Virus record (IMG/VR): IMGVR_UViG_3300009436_000040
Location: 1-43,735 of that record
From: a virus
Direction: 5' to 3' (one strand)
Length of the DNA stretch: 43,735 nt
In this document: positions 14,969 to 23,397 of the stretch, one piece after another
How positions within the stretch are numbered: position 1 is the stretch's first letter
Layout of the letters: each line of letters begins with the position of its first letter
Program-made: the position numbers and the translations under genes
The notes under the pieces: model-generated
Database searches by the model: none
Told to the model about the DNA's origin: nothing
The model's input: the letters and a program-made list of their open reading frames with translations, nothing else

Positions 14969-16888
14969 TTAGGCACCAAGTTCTTCAAAAGAGATACCAG
15001 TTCGTGTAGCAACAAATGTCAACGTAATGAAGTTGATTGATTTTGCTGGCTTAACGAAAATATCTGCTCTGAATTCGTTTGCATCTATTGTTTCAGTAGT
15101 GTTGTTTGTTTCGTCACAAACTACTCTGAAGTCATAGATCCCTCTTCTGCCTTGTACGTCACGTAAGAAAGGCTCAACTAATGATCTGAACTGCGCTCTT
15201 GTGAAAGCATCGTTGAAGTCAAAGAGTTGGAACTTAGCGGCTGTAGCAACTGCTTTTTCTAATACAATAAACAGTCTACGTACATTGATTCTATTAAATG
15301 CAGAAGGTTTGTCTAGCAAAGTTTTGTCTCCGAAGAGTACAATACCGTTTCCAGGGAATCCAACTACTGGGTTAATACCTTGTCTGTATAACTCATCTCT
15401 ATCAACTTTCTTAGGAGAGAATGCAAGTTTAACAGCGTTCTTAATTACTCCGCGGGCATAACCTGCAGGTGAGAACCAAGGATCATTTGCGTTATCTGAA
15501 GTAACACAAGCACCAGCTACGTCACCATTAAGTGGTACGTAAACATACTGGTCGTTGTACTTGTCATACATATACTTCCACCCACTGTCCATGACAGCGA
15601 ATGAACTGCGTGTTAATGCACTTCTATCAGCAACGATTGCAGTTACTTCTGATCCAGAATTATTAACAACTGAATCTCTTTCTGGAGATACAAATACCAT
15701 ACAGTCTTTTCTGATCTCTGCAATGTTATCGATTGCATAGTCTGAAACTGCAAGAGCATGACCCGAAGTCATAATTAACGATACGTCAATTAATTCGTCA
15801 TTGTCAAACATTAAGTAACCAGATTGTAAGTCTGCGGTTGCTGGTGCGGCTAATACTCCACCAGATAGTGAAACTTCTTGATCTGCAACACCTGCTGTTA
15901 GTGTATCGAATCCGACATTACCTGCGGCTGAAGTACCCCAATCTGTTCCTTCTGTTGGATTATCCATGACCCATATCCATTTGGATCTGTCATTGATAAC
16001 TTTTTTCCAGTAGTTGGACTGATTGACATCATCTTTAGCATCGGATGCTTTAGATAATCCTGCAAACTTTTCTAAGACTGTTCCAGCTACACCTGTAATT
16101 GATCCGTCTTCGTCAACTACGATAACGTGCAATTCATCTACTGTAGTACCTGATCTAGTACCCCAAGAAGTAGTGGTTGGTACGTTATCAAATTGATTTG
16201 CGTAAGTCCAAGCAGTAGATAGAGTTGCTGTTGCTGTTCCACCAGAACCGCCCCCACCTGAAATAGTGATTGTAGGTACTGAAGTGTATCCAACTCCACC
16301 AAACGGTACACTGATAGCAGTGATTGCTCCACCCGATACTGTTGCTGTTGCTGTTGCAACTGTAGTACCAGTATCTGGATTAGCTACTGTGACTGTTGGT
16401 GCTGAAGTATAACCAGAACCTCCTGCTGTCACTGCAATAGATGCAACTGAAGTGTTTGTGGTAGAAGTTAAGTCTGCCATTGAGACTTTTAAAGAGTTGC
16501 CTAATGTTCCAGGATATTTGGCTGCCCAAACTCCTACACTAGCTTCTCCATTACCATAAGATTCGTTAAAAATCTCTCTGTTTTTTATTAGTAAACCAGA
16601 TGCATCGGCAGTCGCATTTCTTGCGGCAGTACCAACTTCTCTGACCGTTAAGCAGTTAGACCCATATGCTAAAAATGATGAAGCAGTCATAAAGTCTATG
16701 AAATTACTTGTTGTTGGTTTCCCAAACATTTCTGCTAAATTGTTTTCCGAGTCTACGTTTTGTATTTGATGGGCAGGACCCCAACTAAAGTCTCCTACAA
16801 TCGCACCAATTGTGGTTGCAACTGCGGGAACAACATTAGTCAAGTCTTGTTCTCTGACCTGAACTCCTGGTGATAGCTGAAAAGCCAT
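14969..16888 (-). CDS. 18: Tail sheath protein gp18, with inserted glycine/tyrosine repeat module
   Basis: 639 aa (T4 gp18 is 659 aa). The N-terminus MAFQLSPGVQVREQDLTNVV and the C-terminal region (LFGDKTLLDKPSAFNRINVR; DFNDAFTRAQFRSLVEPFLR; YDFRVVCDETNNT) are classic sheath. At about residues 148-226 (nt 16211-16447) lies an insertion with paired GGSGYTSAPTVTV and GVGYTSVPTITISGGGGSGG repeats, which also occurs in gp15, gp8 and the giant protein here. The insertion probably forms a surface-exposed domain on the contractile sheath. Late box 62 nt upstream. Confidence 0.96.
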   Translation of the reverse strand: MAFQLSPGVQVREQDLTNVVPAVATTIGAIVGDFSWGPAHQIQNVDSENNLAEMFGKPTTSNFIDFMTASSFLAYGSNCLTVREVGTAARNATADASGLLIKNREIFNESYGNGEASVGVWAAKYPGTLGNSLKVSMADLTSTTNTSVASIAVTAGGSGYTSAPTVTVANPDTGTTVATATATVSGGAITAISVPFGGVGYTSVPTITISGGGGSGGTATATLSTAWTYANQFDNVPTTTSWGTRSGTTVDELHVIVVDEDGSITGVAGTVLEKFAGLSKASDAKDDVNQSNYWKKVINDRSKWIWVMDNPTEGTDWGTSAAGNVGFDTLTAGVADQEVSLSGGVLAAPATADLQSGYLMFDNDELIDVSLIMTSGHALAVSDYAIDNIAEIRKDCMVFVSPERDSVVNNSGSEVTAIVADRSALTRSSFAVMDSGWKYMYDKYNDQYVYVPLNGDVAGACVTSDNANDPWFSPAGYARGVIKNAVKLAFSPKKVDRDELYRQGINPVVGFPGNGIVLFGDKTLLDKPSAFNRINVRRLFIVLEKAVATAAKFQLFDFNDAFTRAQFRSLVEPFLRDVQGRRGIYDFRVVCDETNNTTETIDANEFRADIFVKPAKSINFITLTFVATRTGISFEELGA

Positions 16889-16949
16889 GTTATTCTCCTC
16901 GATGTTAAATTACGGTTATCGTGTAATGTACGTTACTGTTCCTATGAAT

Positions 16950-16957
16950 TATTTATA
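16950..16957 (-). promoter_or_regulatory. Late promoter box for gp18
   Basis: TATAAATA on the minus strand, 62 nt before the gp18 ATG, in the gap after the gp17 stop. Confidence 0.75.
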
Positions 16958-18587
16958 ATAATTCGTATTTCTCTTTCTCGTCTGCCCACATCCATACATC
17001 ACCACTTGCTACAAATACTTCTTCTCGTTGACCATCGTCTATAACACCGAATGGTGTTAAGTCTCTTTCTATTGTTCTCATCTCTGAATTGTATAAATTC
17101 TGTCTCATATCAACGTTGGTCAAGTCTTTAAAGAATGTATTCGTACTAAGCCACGCAAATAACACTAAGGTCATGGCTAAATCATCATGGTATCCTTCAT
17201 CTGCAACAAAGGTACCGCCTTTCTCTACGAATGTAGATAATTCACTAATACAGTCGGCATCGAAAATCAATAGTTTTTGTTCTTCTATTAATGCTTTAAG
17301 TGCAAAACAACCTTGTCGTTTAACTGATTTGGTTGTTCTTACTCCTAATGCGCTTTTCTTTCCGAATCCAGGAGAAACATATTGTTTGTTATTCTCTGAA
17401 ACTGTGCTAAATATATTTTCATATTCTAATTCTTGGTGAAGTATATCTGATACTTGTTGTCCAATGTCATTTGTTTCTATTAAGACGTATGCATCATTGA
17501 AGTCCGATGCTACTTTACCAATTATATTGGGATATAATAGTGGTGATATCTGATTGTTTCGATACTTACCCACTACTTTAAATGGCATTTCAGTTATATC
17601 CATCATTGTAAATGCACTATAGTCACCTCCTATGCCTCTAGAAGTGTCCACTATTACAACATAGTATTTATCCTTTTGAGGTTCTTCATATATGTCTAAT
17701 CCATCTTTTGTATATTCTGGGTCATATGATGACATCATTCCTAATGCTTTACCACTAATCAATGTGTTAGATGACCCTAGAAAATCACATAAAACTTCTT
17801 GGTTAAACTTTAATTCACCCAATAGTTTAAATTGTTCTTCTGCCCATTTCTCATCTCTTCCTGGAATCTCTGAGTATGGTACAAACATACTCTTGAATCC
17901 ATTTAATCCTTTCTTAGACTCATTCCAAAATTTCCAGAAGTGATTGTATCCAAGTGGTGTAGAAGTAAGTAGAATCTTTGTAGTCTCACCAGCAGAAATG
18001 GTAGGATAAACTGAAGTGAAAAATTCATCTGCTACGTTGTTTGGTATGATGGCAGCCTCATCGATGTACAACCAGTTTACAGATTTACCACGAATACCAG
18101 AAGCTGTTGTTGCGGCTGTGAATATTACTGATCCATTCTCTAAGTCTACGTTACCTTTGTTCCAAGTCTTAACACCTTGTTGCATCCATATAGGTAGATG
18201 TTCGTACATGATTTGATAACGGGATAGAACTTCTCGGGCAGCCGAAGTCTTGTTTGCCATAATAGCAACTGTTTTACTATCATTAAATATACTATAATGT
18301 AGTATGCAGGCTGCGGCTGTAACTGTTTTACCTTGCTGTCTGCCTTCCATAAGAATAGCTTTACGCTCTTCCATGATAAACTCTACTTTTCGCTTTTGAC
18401 ATTCGTAAAGTTTGAAGGGTTGCAATCCAGAATCTAGTGTGACAATTTTGCAGTAGTTTTCGATAAAGTAAATAACATCATCTTTACACTTCAAATACTC
18501 TTCAATTTGTTCAGGAGTAAAATCGTGTTGATATCCTACTGGTTTTAGGTTTGGATTACCATGATATGAAGTTTCAATCAGAGCCAT
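16953..18587 (-). CDS. 17: Terminase large subunit gp17
   Basis: 544 aa (T4 gp17 is 610 aa). ATPase domain: Walker A GRQQGKT (82-88), Walker B LYIDEA with D176 and catalytic E177, and coupling motif LTSTPLG (about 207-213). Nuclease domain: IVDTSRGIGGDYSAF (D314), VLIETNDIGQQV (E371) and the C-terminal YHDDLAMTL aspartates, an RNase H-like metal site. It cuts concatemeric DNA and pumps it through the portal. It overlaps gp16 by 14 nt. Confidence 0.97.
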   Translation of the reverse strand: MALIETSYHGNPNLKPVGYQHDFTPEQIEEYLKCKDDVIYFIENYCKIVTLDSGLQPFKLYECQKRKVEFIMEERKAILMEGRQQGKTVTAAACILHYSIFNDSKTVAIMANKTSAAREVLSRYQIMYEHLPIWMQQGVKTWNKGNVDLENGSVIFTAATTASGIRGKSVNWLYIDEAAIIPNNVADEFFTSVYPTISAGETTKILLTSTPLGYNHFWKFWNESKKGLNGFKSMFVPYSEIPGRDEKWAEEQFKLLGELKFNQEVLCDFLGSSNTLISGKALGMMSSYDPEYTKDGLDIYEEPQKDKYYVVIVDTSRGIGGDYSAFTMMDITEMPFKVVGKYRNNQISPLLYPNIIGKVASDFNDAYVLIETNDIGQQVSDILHQELEYENIFSTVSENNKQYVSPGFGKKSALGVRTTKSVKRQGCFALKALIEEQKLLIFDADCISELSTFVEKGGTFVADEGYHDDLAMTLVLFAWLSTNTFFKDLTNVDMRQNLYNSEMRTIERDLTPFGVIDDGQREEVFVASGDVWMWADEKEKYELL

Positions 18588-19017
18588 TACTCACCAATTT
18601 TTCTTGATCTTCTTTCTGTTTGTTAATCATTTTAAGAAGTTCAGAGGTACTGCCAACAAAAAGATTATTATTCGTAACATTACTAGTATCAATGTTACCA
18701 TTTACTTTATCAATTGTTTGCTTCGTTCTTTGTACTTCCATAATATCTTTTGCACCTTCAGCCATAGATTTGATTAGCTGTCCTGCAACTTCAAATGCTC
18801 TAGGGTTGTCGCTGTTCTGTGCTATGCTTAATATGCCTTGTATAGCCTCTTCGTTATACGACATTGATCTCTTGAGTGCTTGTCTTGCTTCCTCAAAATC
18901 ACTTGCAACTGTTGAATCTATAGCAGTCTGCACTATTGCAGGCGTCTTTAGTTCTTCTGTTTTTGTCTGGGAAACTTGAAAAGTTTTATCCAGAGCATCG
19001 AATACTTTGTTTGTCAT
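18574..19017 (-). CDS. 16: Terminase small subunit gp16
   Basis: 147 aa (T4 gp16 is 164 aa), mostly helical, with the central FEEARQALKRSMSYNEEAIQ and NPRAFEVAGQLIKSMAEGAK segments characteristic of T4-like small terminases, and a C-terminal KQKEDQEKLVSNG tail. It regulates gp17 nuclease and ATPase and recognises DNA for packaging. Its start shares a base with the gp15 stop (TAATG) and its end overlaps gp17. Confidence 0.93.
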   Translation of the reverse strand: MTNKVFDALDKTFQVSQTKTEELKTPAIVQTAIDSTVASDFEEARQALKRSMSYNEEAIQGILSIAQNSDNPRAFEVAGQLIKSMAEGAKDIMEVQRTKQTIDKVNGNIDTSNVTNNNLFVGSTSELLKMINKQKEDQEKLVSNGSD

Positions 19018-20021
19018 TATGAAAATTCCTGTTCAAACTCTTCCACGAATCTATATGCATCTGCTGGACCAGGGAACTCTTGATATCCTTCTGGCGCTTC
19101 AATATCTACTGTGGGAGCAGTACTATATCCAGTACCACCATTAGTAACTGTTATAGATTTAATCTTGCCATCAGTACCAAGAACTGCTGTTGCTCTTGCG
19201 GTGCCTGTAGAGAATGTTACATTGGGTGCATAAGTGTACTTATCACCGCTATACACCAAATTAACAGCATTTACTGCACCACTTGAAACTGTCGCTGTTG
19301 CTGTTGCTTTTACGTTCTCTACTGAATATGTTTGCTTGACATACTCTCCTAGTAGTTCTGGATTCTGCCAAGTAGACGCAATTGCTTTTCTTATCATACC
19401 TTGTGTACTCACAAAGCCGTAGTAGTTTAACTTCATCGTGAAATTAAAAGACCATATAATACTCTGTCTGTCTCCAGCATATGAACCTTCATAATTATCT
19501 TCATATGCAATGCTGTCCAAGTTTATTTTAATATCTCTTTTGATACCCATTTCAGGTAAATCATTAACTGTGATATTAAAGTCTGGATTAAAATGTGGCA
19601 TTATCTGTTCTGCTATCTGCAAGGCATCATCTTGATTTTTTGCGAAAGAGTACAGGGTAAGATTTAAGTCATATGGTGTAGATACAAAACTAGTTCTTGC
19701 TGTAAGTGTACTATCTGTATGCAATGCTACGTTTTTGTTTATTGGTGAAATCTTTCTGTTTGGATCATATGAAATACCAGTAATCTCAAAGCCAAGTCTA
19801 GGCAAAGTAATAGCAACTTCACCACGACTCTCGGTATCTGGTATTGCCGCTATCCTAGCTAAAAACTTTTGCTTTGGTGAATACGCAAGTGGTACTCTTA
19901 TTGACTGTGCTATTTCACCAGCAGAGTTTTTTCTTTCAATCTGTATGTTACTAAAGATTGTGCCGAATGCAATAATTGCTTTCTTCGTTGTAGAATGATA
20001 AAACTGTTTATCTTTAAACAT
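19017..20021 (-). CDS. 15: Tail sheath stabiliser/completion protein gp15, with C-terminal repeat insertion
   Basis: 334 aa versus 272 in T4. The core (MFKDKQFYHSTTKKAIIAFG; DTESRGEVAITLPRLGFEIT; SIIWSFNFTMKLNYYGFV) is recognisable gp15, the terminator that caps the tail and joins it to the neck. The extra length is a module at about residues 232-309 (nt 19095-19328) with SGDKYTYAPNVTFSTG and NGGTGYSTAPTVDIEAP, the same type as in gp18 and gp8. The original C-terminus (FPGPADAYRFVEEFEQEF) resumes after it. The start overlaps the gp14 stop (TAATG). Confidence 0.93.
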   Translation of the reverse strand: MFKDKQFYHSTTKKAIIAFGTIFSNIQIERKNSAGEIAQSIRVPLAYSPKQKFLARIAAIPDTESRGEVAITLPRLGFEITGISYDPNRKISPINKNVALHTDSTLTARTSFVSTPYDLNLTLYSFAKNQDDALQIAEQIMPHFNPDFNITVNDLPEMGIKRDIKINLDSIAYEDNYEGSYAGDRQSIIWSFNFTMKLNYYGFVSTQGMIRKAIASTWQNPELLGEYVKQTYSVENVKATATATVSSGAVNAVNLVYSGDKYTYAPNVTFSTGTARATAVLGTDGKIKSITVTNGGTGYSTAPTVDIEAPEGYQEFPGPADAYRFVEEFEQEFS

Positions 20022-20758
20022 TAACCTACCTCACCAAATGGATTTACTTCAGTGAAGTCCACTATATCAGTGAAGTTTAAGAAGTCATCGTTATCAGTAT
20101 TTGCATTAGTCTTCGTTGTTGCAAATTCTTCTTTAATAATTGAATCGCTTGTCTCTGAAAGTAGTAGATCACCAGCTTCAGTCTTCAACTGAAACAGGAA
20201 TGAATCGAGAGAATTACCATCTTCGATAGCATCAACACCAGCATTACCAGTATCAAGTACTTCTGAACTATACTGAAACAATTCACATTGTAATCTAAAT
20301 ACGTATATCTTTCCAAGTTGATAGAATGGATTTTGAAACTCTACAAATTTAATTTCAAATAGTGATCCTGTCTTAGCAAAATACAGTAAGTCTCCTTCTG
20401 CAGGTCTTGCGTCTAACTGAAAAGTACCGCCAGAAGTATCTACTAAATCTTCCCATCGTTTCTTTGCCAATACAAATGTGGCTGAGTCTCGTATTTCTAT
20501 ACCAAACTTAGAAAATATATCTCCGTCGCCCTCAAACCCTTGTACATTCTCCATGTACATTTCTAAAGGATATGATTGTGTGAACTTAGACAGTGCATCT
20601 TCGTCAAAGATTGTATCTCTGTTTACCAGAGTACGTGGCAAATAAAAAACATCATGCCCGTAAATCTTCAGACTCTCTATTACAAGGCTTTCTACTAGCC
20701 TTTGTTCTGAGGTTGTGCCTGAGGTGTCACCATTTTGGAAGTAAAAATTAGTAGCCAT
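20021..20758 (-). CDS. 14: Neck protein gp14
   Basis: 245 aa (T4 gp14 is 256 aa). The segments MATNFYFQNGDTSGTTSEQR, SLKIYGHDVFYLPRTLVNRD, LEMYMENVQGFEGDGDIFSK and FGIEIRDSATFVLAKKRWED are the hallmarks of gp14. It forms the head-tail connector ring with gp13. The end overlaps the gp15 start. GGATAAATAGAGC precedes the ATG, a near match to the late box but one base off. Confidence 0.95.
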   Translation of the reverse strand: MATNFYFQNGDTSGTTSEQRLVESLVIESLKIYGHDVFYLPRTLVNRDTIFDEDALSKFTQSYPLEMYMENVQGFEGDGDIFSKFGIEIRDSATFVLAKKRWEDLVDTSGGTFQLDARPAEGDLLYFAKTGSLFEIKFVEFQNPFYQLGKIYVFRLQCELFQYSSEVLDTGNAGVDAIEDGNSLDSFLFQLKTEAGDLLLSETSDSIIKEEFATTKTNANTDNDDFLNFTDIVDFTEVNPFGEVG

Positions 20759-20765
20759 GCTCTAT

Positions 20766-21731
20766 TTATCCCACCATAAATGTCGGTGGTAGTTCATACT
20801 TCATCTGCATCTCATCTTCAATCTGTGCGATCTCGGCGGTTGCTTCTTGAAATAATTCTACACCGTTTAAAGTCACTCCGCCCGGTAATTGTATTCCTCC
20901 AAATTTCTTCATGTTTTCTCCCCATTGTCTTTTGAGCAATGCGGTAAGATATTTTTTAAGGAACATATCATCCCACACTTCAGGATATAGTGAAGGGTCT
21001 ATGATTGCGTATGCTTCTGCTACAACATAATCGCCCACATTGAAAGTTAAATCCCAATCAGTGTCGATATAAAGTTTGTTCGTTTTTCTATTCCAACGTA
21101 TCTGTCGCTGATTAACAAACATTTGATCCAGAGTGCTTAGGTGCGTCTGTACCATGCTGTAATACGTGAGGTCAGCACTCAGTAAACTGTACATATCATT
21201 CATTCGCATTTGATACATAAGGTCAAACATATTGTTTGTACCAGTTGTCTGAGAACTCTGCCCTATTGGGAATAGTCTCTGTATACTTAGAATGTTTGAA
21301 TTGATTGGAAAGTATCCATTTTCCAAATCACCCGCGGCATAGAAATTCGATGCTGAGAGTGTAGCAGATAGTCCACTTACTGAACCGTTAAGTACTTCGC
21401 TTGCTACGAATGTGCCTTTAATATTGTCTACTGTTAATGCGCTTGCTACTCCAGTTACTACTTCCGCTGTAGCACCACTAGTTGCTCCAGTTACAGTTTC
21501 ACCCACATTGAAGTTTGCGGCAATGCCAGTTTGAATGTTTAAAGTAGACCCTGTTATTTGGTGCTTTACATATGTTCTTTCAACACCATCAAAGTGGTAT
21601 TCTTGGAATAATTGTAAAGCATCGTCAACGCGGTCTTCTATCTGATCATCATCGATATTAATCTCAATAACCGGGAAGCCCAAACGTCTTAAACAATAGT
21701 CTATTAGTCCTTGTCTAGTTGATAACGCCAT
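20766..21731 (-). CDS. 13: Neck protein gp13, with inserted repeat
   Basis: 321 aa (T4 gp13 is 309 aa). The core MALSTRQGLIDYCLRRLGFP, DDQIEDRVDDALQLFQEYHF, then FDLMYQMRMNDMYSLLSADL and KKYLTALLKRQWGENMKKFG identifies gp13. At about residues 70-128 (nt 21348-21524) is an insertion with two imperfect copies of an F-x-V-G-E-x-V-x-G-x-x-SG-x-x-A pattern (FNVGETVTGATSGATAEV; FVASEVLNGSVSGLSATL), which is absent from T4. The insertion is likely a surface loop domain. First gene of the conserved 13-to-23 block. Confidence 0.95.
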   Translation of the reverse strand: MALSTRQGLIDYCLRRLGFPVIEINIDDDQIEDRVDDALQLFQEYHFDGVERTYVKHQITGSTLNIQTGIAANFNVGETVTGATSGATAEVVTGVASALTVDNIKGTFVASEVLNGSVSGLSATLSASNFYAAGDLENGYFPINSNILSIQRLFPIGQSSQTTGTNNMFDLMYQMRMNDMYSLLSADLTYYSMVQTHLSTLDQMFVNQRQIRWNRKTNKLYIDTDWDLTFNVGDYVVAEAYAIIDPSLYPEVWDDMFLKKYLTALLKRQWGENMKKFGGIQLPGGVTLNGVELFQEATAEIAQIEDEMQMKYELPPTFMVG

Positions 21732-21742
21732 TTAACTCCGCC

Positions 21743-22762
21743 TTATGATTGATCATATGCATACAAGAGTGCCTTGAGTGCATCTATTTCTTGTTTTACG
21801 TAAGCAGTAGTAGCTAGTTGAGTAGTGTTTGTACCCGTACTTGCTGTGGGTGCTGTTGGTGTACCCGTAAGAGCCGCACTAGCAAGTGGAGCTTTTGTTG
21901 CTATACTGTTTGTTACTGTCGTACTGAAGTTAGCATCATCGCCTAAGGCTGCGGCTAACTCATTTAACGTATTCAATGCATCTGGTGATGAATCGACTAG
22001 GTTAGATATGCTTGTTGCAATTGCTGAATTCATTGCAGTTATTGTTGGTATGACAGAGGTATTAACTGCGACTGCGCCACTACCAGCAAGTGTTATTCCA
22101 GTTCCTGCATTGAGATATGAATCTATTTGTGAATCAACTCGGGCAGTGGTAAAATATAAATTAGATGAACCTTCCGCAGTTTCGTCTGTTGTCTGTGCAT
22201 CAACGTATGCTTTAACGCTTTGTTGAGAAGGAAGATGTGTAGCACTATCAGATGCCATGTTATCTTCATCTTTAAGAGCATTTGATATTCTTGCGTCTGC
22301 TCTAGAATTCGTAAAGTAGAGATTGGTTGACCCTTCAGTCATCTCATCTGTATTGTCTTTGGTTGCAATCTGGCTAGCAATATATGCTTTTGTAGATTGC
22401 TGTGAAGGAGCTTTTGTGGCACTATCTGTTGAAAAGTTATCTTCGTCAAGTATGTCTAATGTAACAACACCACTTGAAACTGAAATACCAGCACCAGCAG
22501 TAATGTGCGCTCTAACTTCAGATGCGCTTGGACCAGTATAAGTAAGTACACCGGTTGAATTGTTATATGAAAGCGAGCCGTCACCACCCGAATCGGTTAC
22601 GCTAATATCAGATAGTCTAGGTACTACAAATCCACCAGCGGTTGATCCGTCATGAACTACCAGAGTATCCTTGTCTGTATCGATGGTAACTTCACCGACG
22701 GCGCCAGTAAAACTGGAATGGTCTGATGTACTACCTCGTCTTAGTTGTAATTTTGTTGGCAT
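21743..22762 (-). CDS. Short tail-fibre/adhesin-like protein, 339 aa
   Basis: N-terminus PTKLQLRRGSTSDHSSFTGA with GEVTIDTDKDTLVVHDGS, the pattern of the Mtd-type fibre N-terminal domain. Then repeats: DEDNFSTDSATKAPSQQSTK and DEDNMASDSATHLPSQQSVK, each followed by a segment of the type TEGSTNLYFT, and finally PTAPTASTGTNTTQLATTAY as in T4/T7-type fibre collars, with a helical end. Likely a trimeric appendage or baseplate-fibre adaptor. One copy of the DEDN repeat recurs in the neighbouring 420-aa protein. No enzymatic domain. Confidence 0.8.
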   Translation of the reverse strand: MPTKLQLRRGSTSDHSSFTGAVGEVTIDTDKDTLVVHDGSTAGGFVVPRLSDISVTDSGGDGSLSYNNSTGVLTYTGPSASEVRAHITAGAGISVSSGVVTLDILDEDNFSTDSATKAPSQQSTKAYIASQIATKDNTDEMTEGSTNLYFTNSRADARISNALKDEDNMASDSATHLPSQQSVKAYVDAQTTDETAEGSSNLYFTTARVDSQIDSYLNAGTGITLAGSGAVAVNTSVIPTITAMNSAIATSISNLVDSSPDALNTLNELAAALGDDANFSTTVTNSIATKAPLASAALTGTPTAPTASTGTNTTQLATTAYVKQEIDALKALLYAYDQS

Positions 22763-22798
22763 AGTTTATCTCTTTACTCTCTATAAATATATATTAGC

Positions 22799-23221
22799 TT
22801 ACCAACTTGAAAGCGCAACACGTTTCCAGGTATTAGTAGCGACACAGACGTACATATAGTCCGAGTCGAAAGTTAAATCCCCTTTTGTTCCACTTGCAGT
22901 TGCACTGGCAGGCGCATCTGAATGTATATTGGTTATTGTTGTTACCGCGCCTAAATCGTACTCAGTTGAAGCAGATGTGAGGTCACCCCAATCGTAAGCA
23001 TCTCCAGTCGCAGTAGCTAAGGTACCAAAATCTAAGTCATTTGACCAAGTAAAAGATTCTGGTAATCTTGCGGCGCCTATGGAAATTATACTTCCGTCAG
23101 TTTTCTTAGAGTACAGTAGACGATCTGCCATATTCATGGCAATTTCACCCACAGCTAAGTCAGATGCAGTTGGAGCATCACTTGCTGTTTCGGATCTTTT
23201 TAATCGTATTACTGTAGCCAT
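22799..23221 (-). CDS. Short fibre-associated virion protein, 140 aa
   Basis: Starts MATVIRLKRSETASDAPTAS followed by DLAVGEIAMNMADRLLYSKK, a second copy of the Mtd-like N-terminal pattern. The C-terminal half has DFGTLATATGDAYDWGDLTS and KGDLTFDSDYMYVCVATNTW with WKRVALSSW at the end, a small beta domain common at the end of marine phage fibre proteins. The ATG follows directly on the TAA of the 49-aa gene upstream. Likely a short tail fibre or fibre tip. Confidence 0.75.
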   Translation of the reverse strand: MATVIRLKRSETASDAPTASDLAVGEIAMNMADRLLYSKKTDGSIISIGAARLPESFTWSNDLDFGTLATATGDAYDWGDLTSASTEYDLGAVTTITNIHSDAPASATASGTKGDLTFDSDYMYVCVATNTWKRVALSSW

Positions 23222-23371
23222 TTAGTCCTCTTCTTTTGTTTCTTCATTCTGAGTATTCAATGATTGTGTTGCAATCACTAACTTCGATTTCAAAACAATA
23301 TTTTCTTGCGTCAAGCGGTTAATTTCTTCCGCCATAGTTTGAATATATTGATTCACTAATTTCTCATCCAT
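23222..23371 (-). CDS. Small coiled-coil protein, 49 aa (previously unlisted)
   Basis: ATG at 23371 to TAA at 23222: MDEKLVNQYIQTMAEEINRL, continuing TQENIVLKSKLVIATQSL and an acidic end. The heptad spacing of I/L/V suggests a short coiled coil. GGAGATGATAC directly precedes the ATG, and the TAA is immediately followed by the ATG of the 140-aa gene. Good ribosome-binding site, gap-filling position and sensible composition support a real gene. It may act as an assembly chaperone or trimerisation partner for a fibre; function is unknown. Confidence 0.75.
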   Translation of the reverse strand: MDEKLVNQYIQTMAEEINRLTQENIVLKSKLVIATQSLNTQNEETKEED

Positions 23372-23397
23372 GTATCATCTCCAAAAATAATTAATTG

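Noticed and set aside
16138-16359. Minus-strand 73-aa glutamine/leucine-rich ORF within gp18
   Set aside because: It is a frame shadow of the GCN-rich glycine-tyrosine repeat and has no start signal.
22782-22789. TATAAATA near 22785 as a late promoter
   Set aside because: It reads TATAAATA on the plus strand, opposite to all genes around it, and the minus strand reads TATTTATA.
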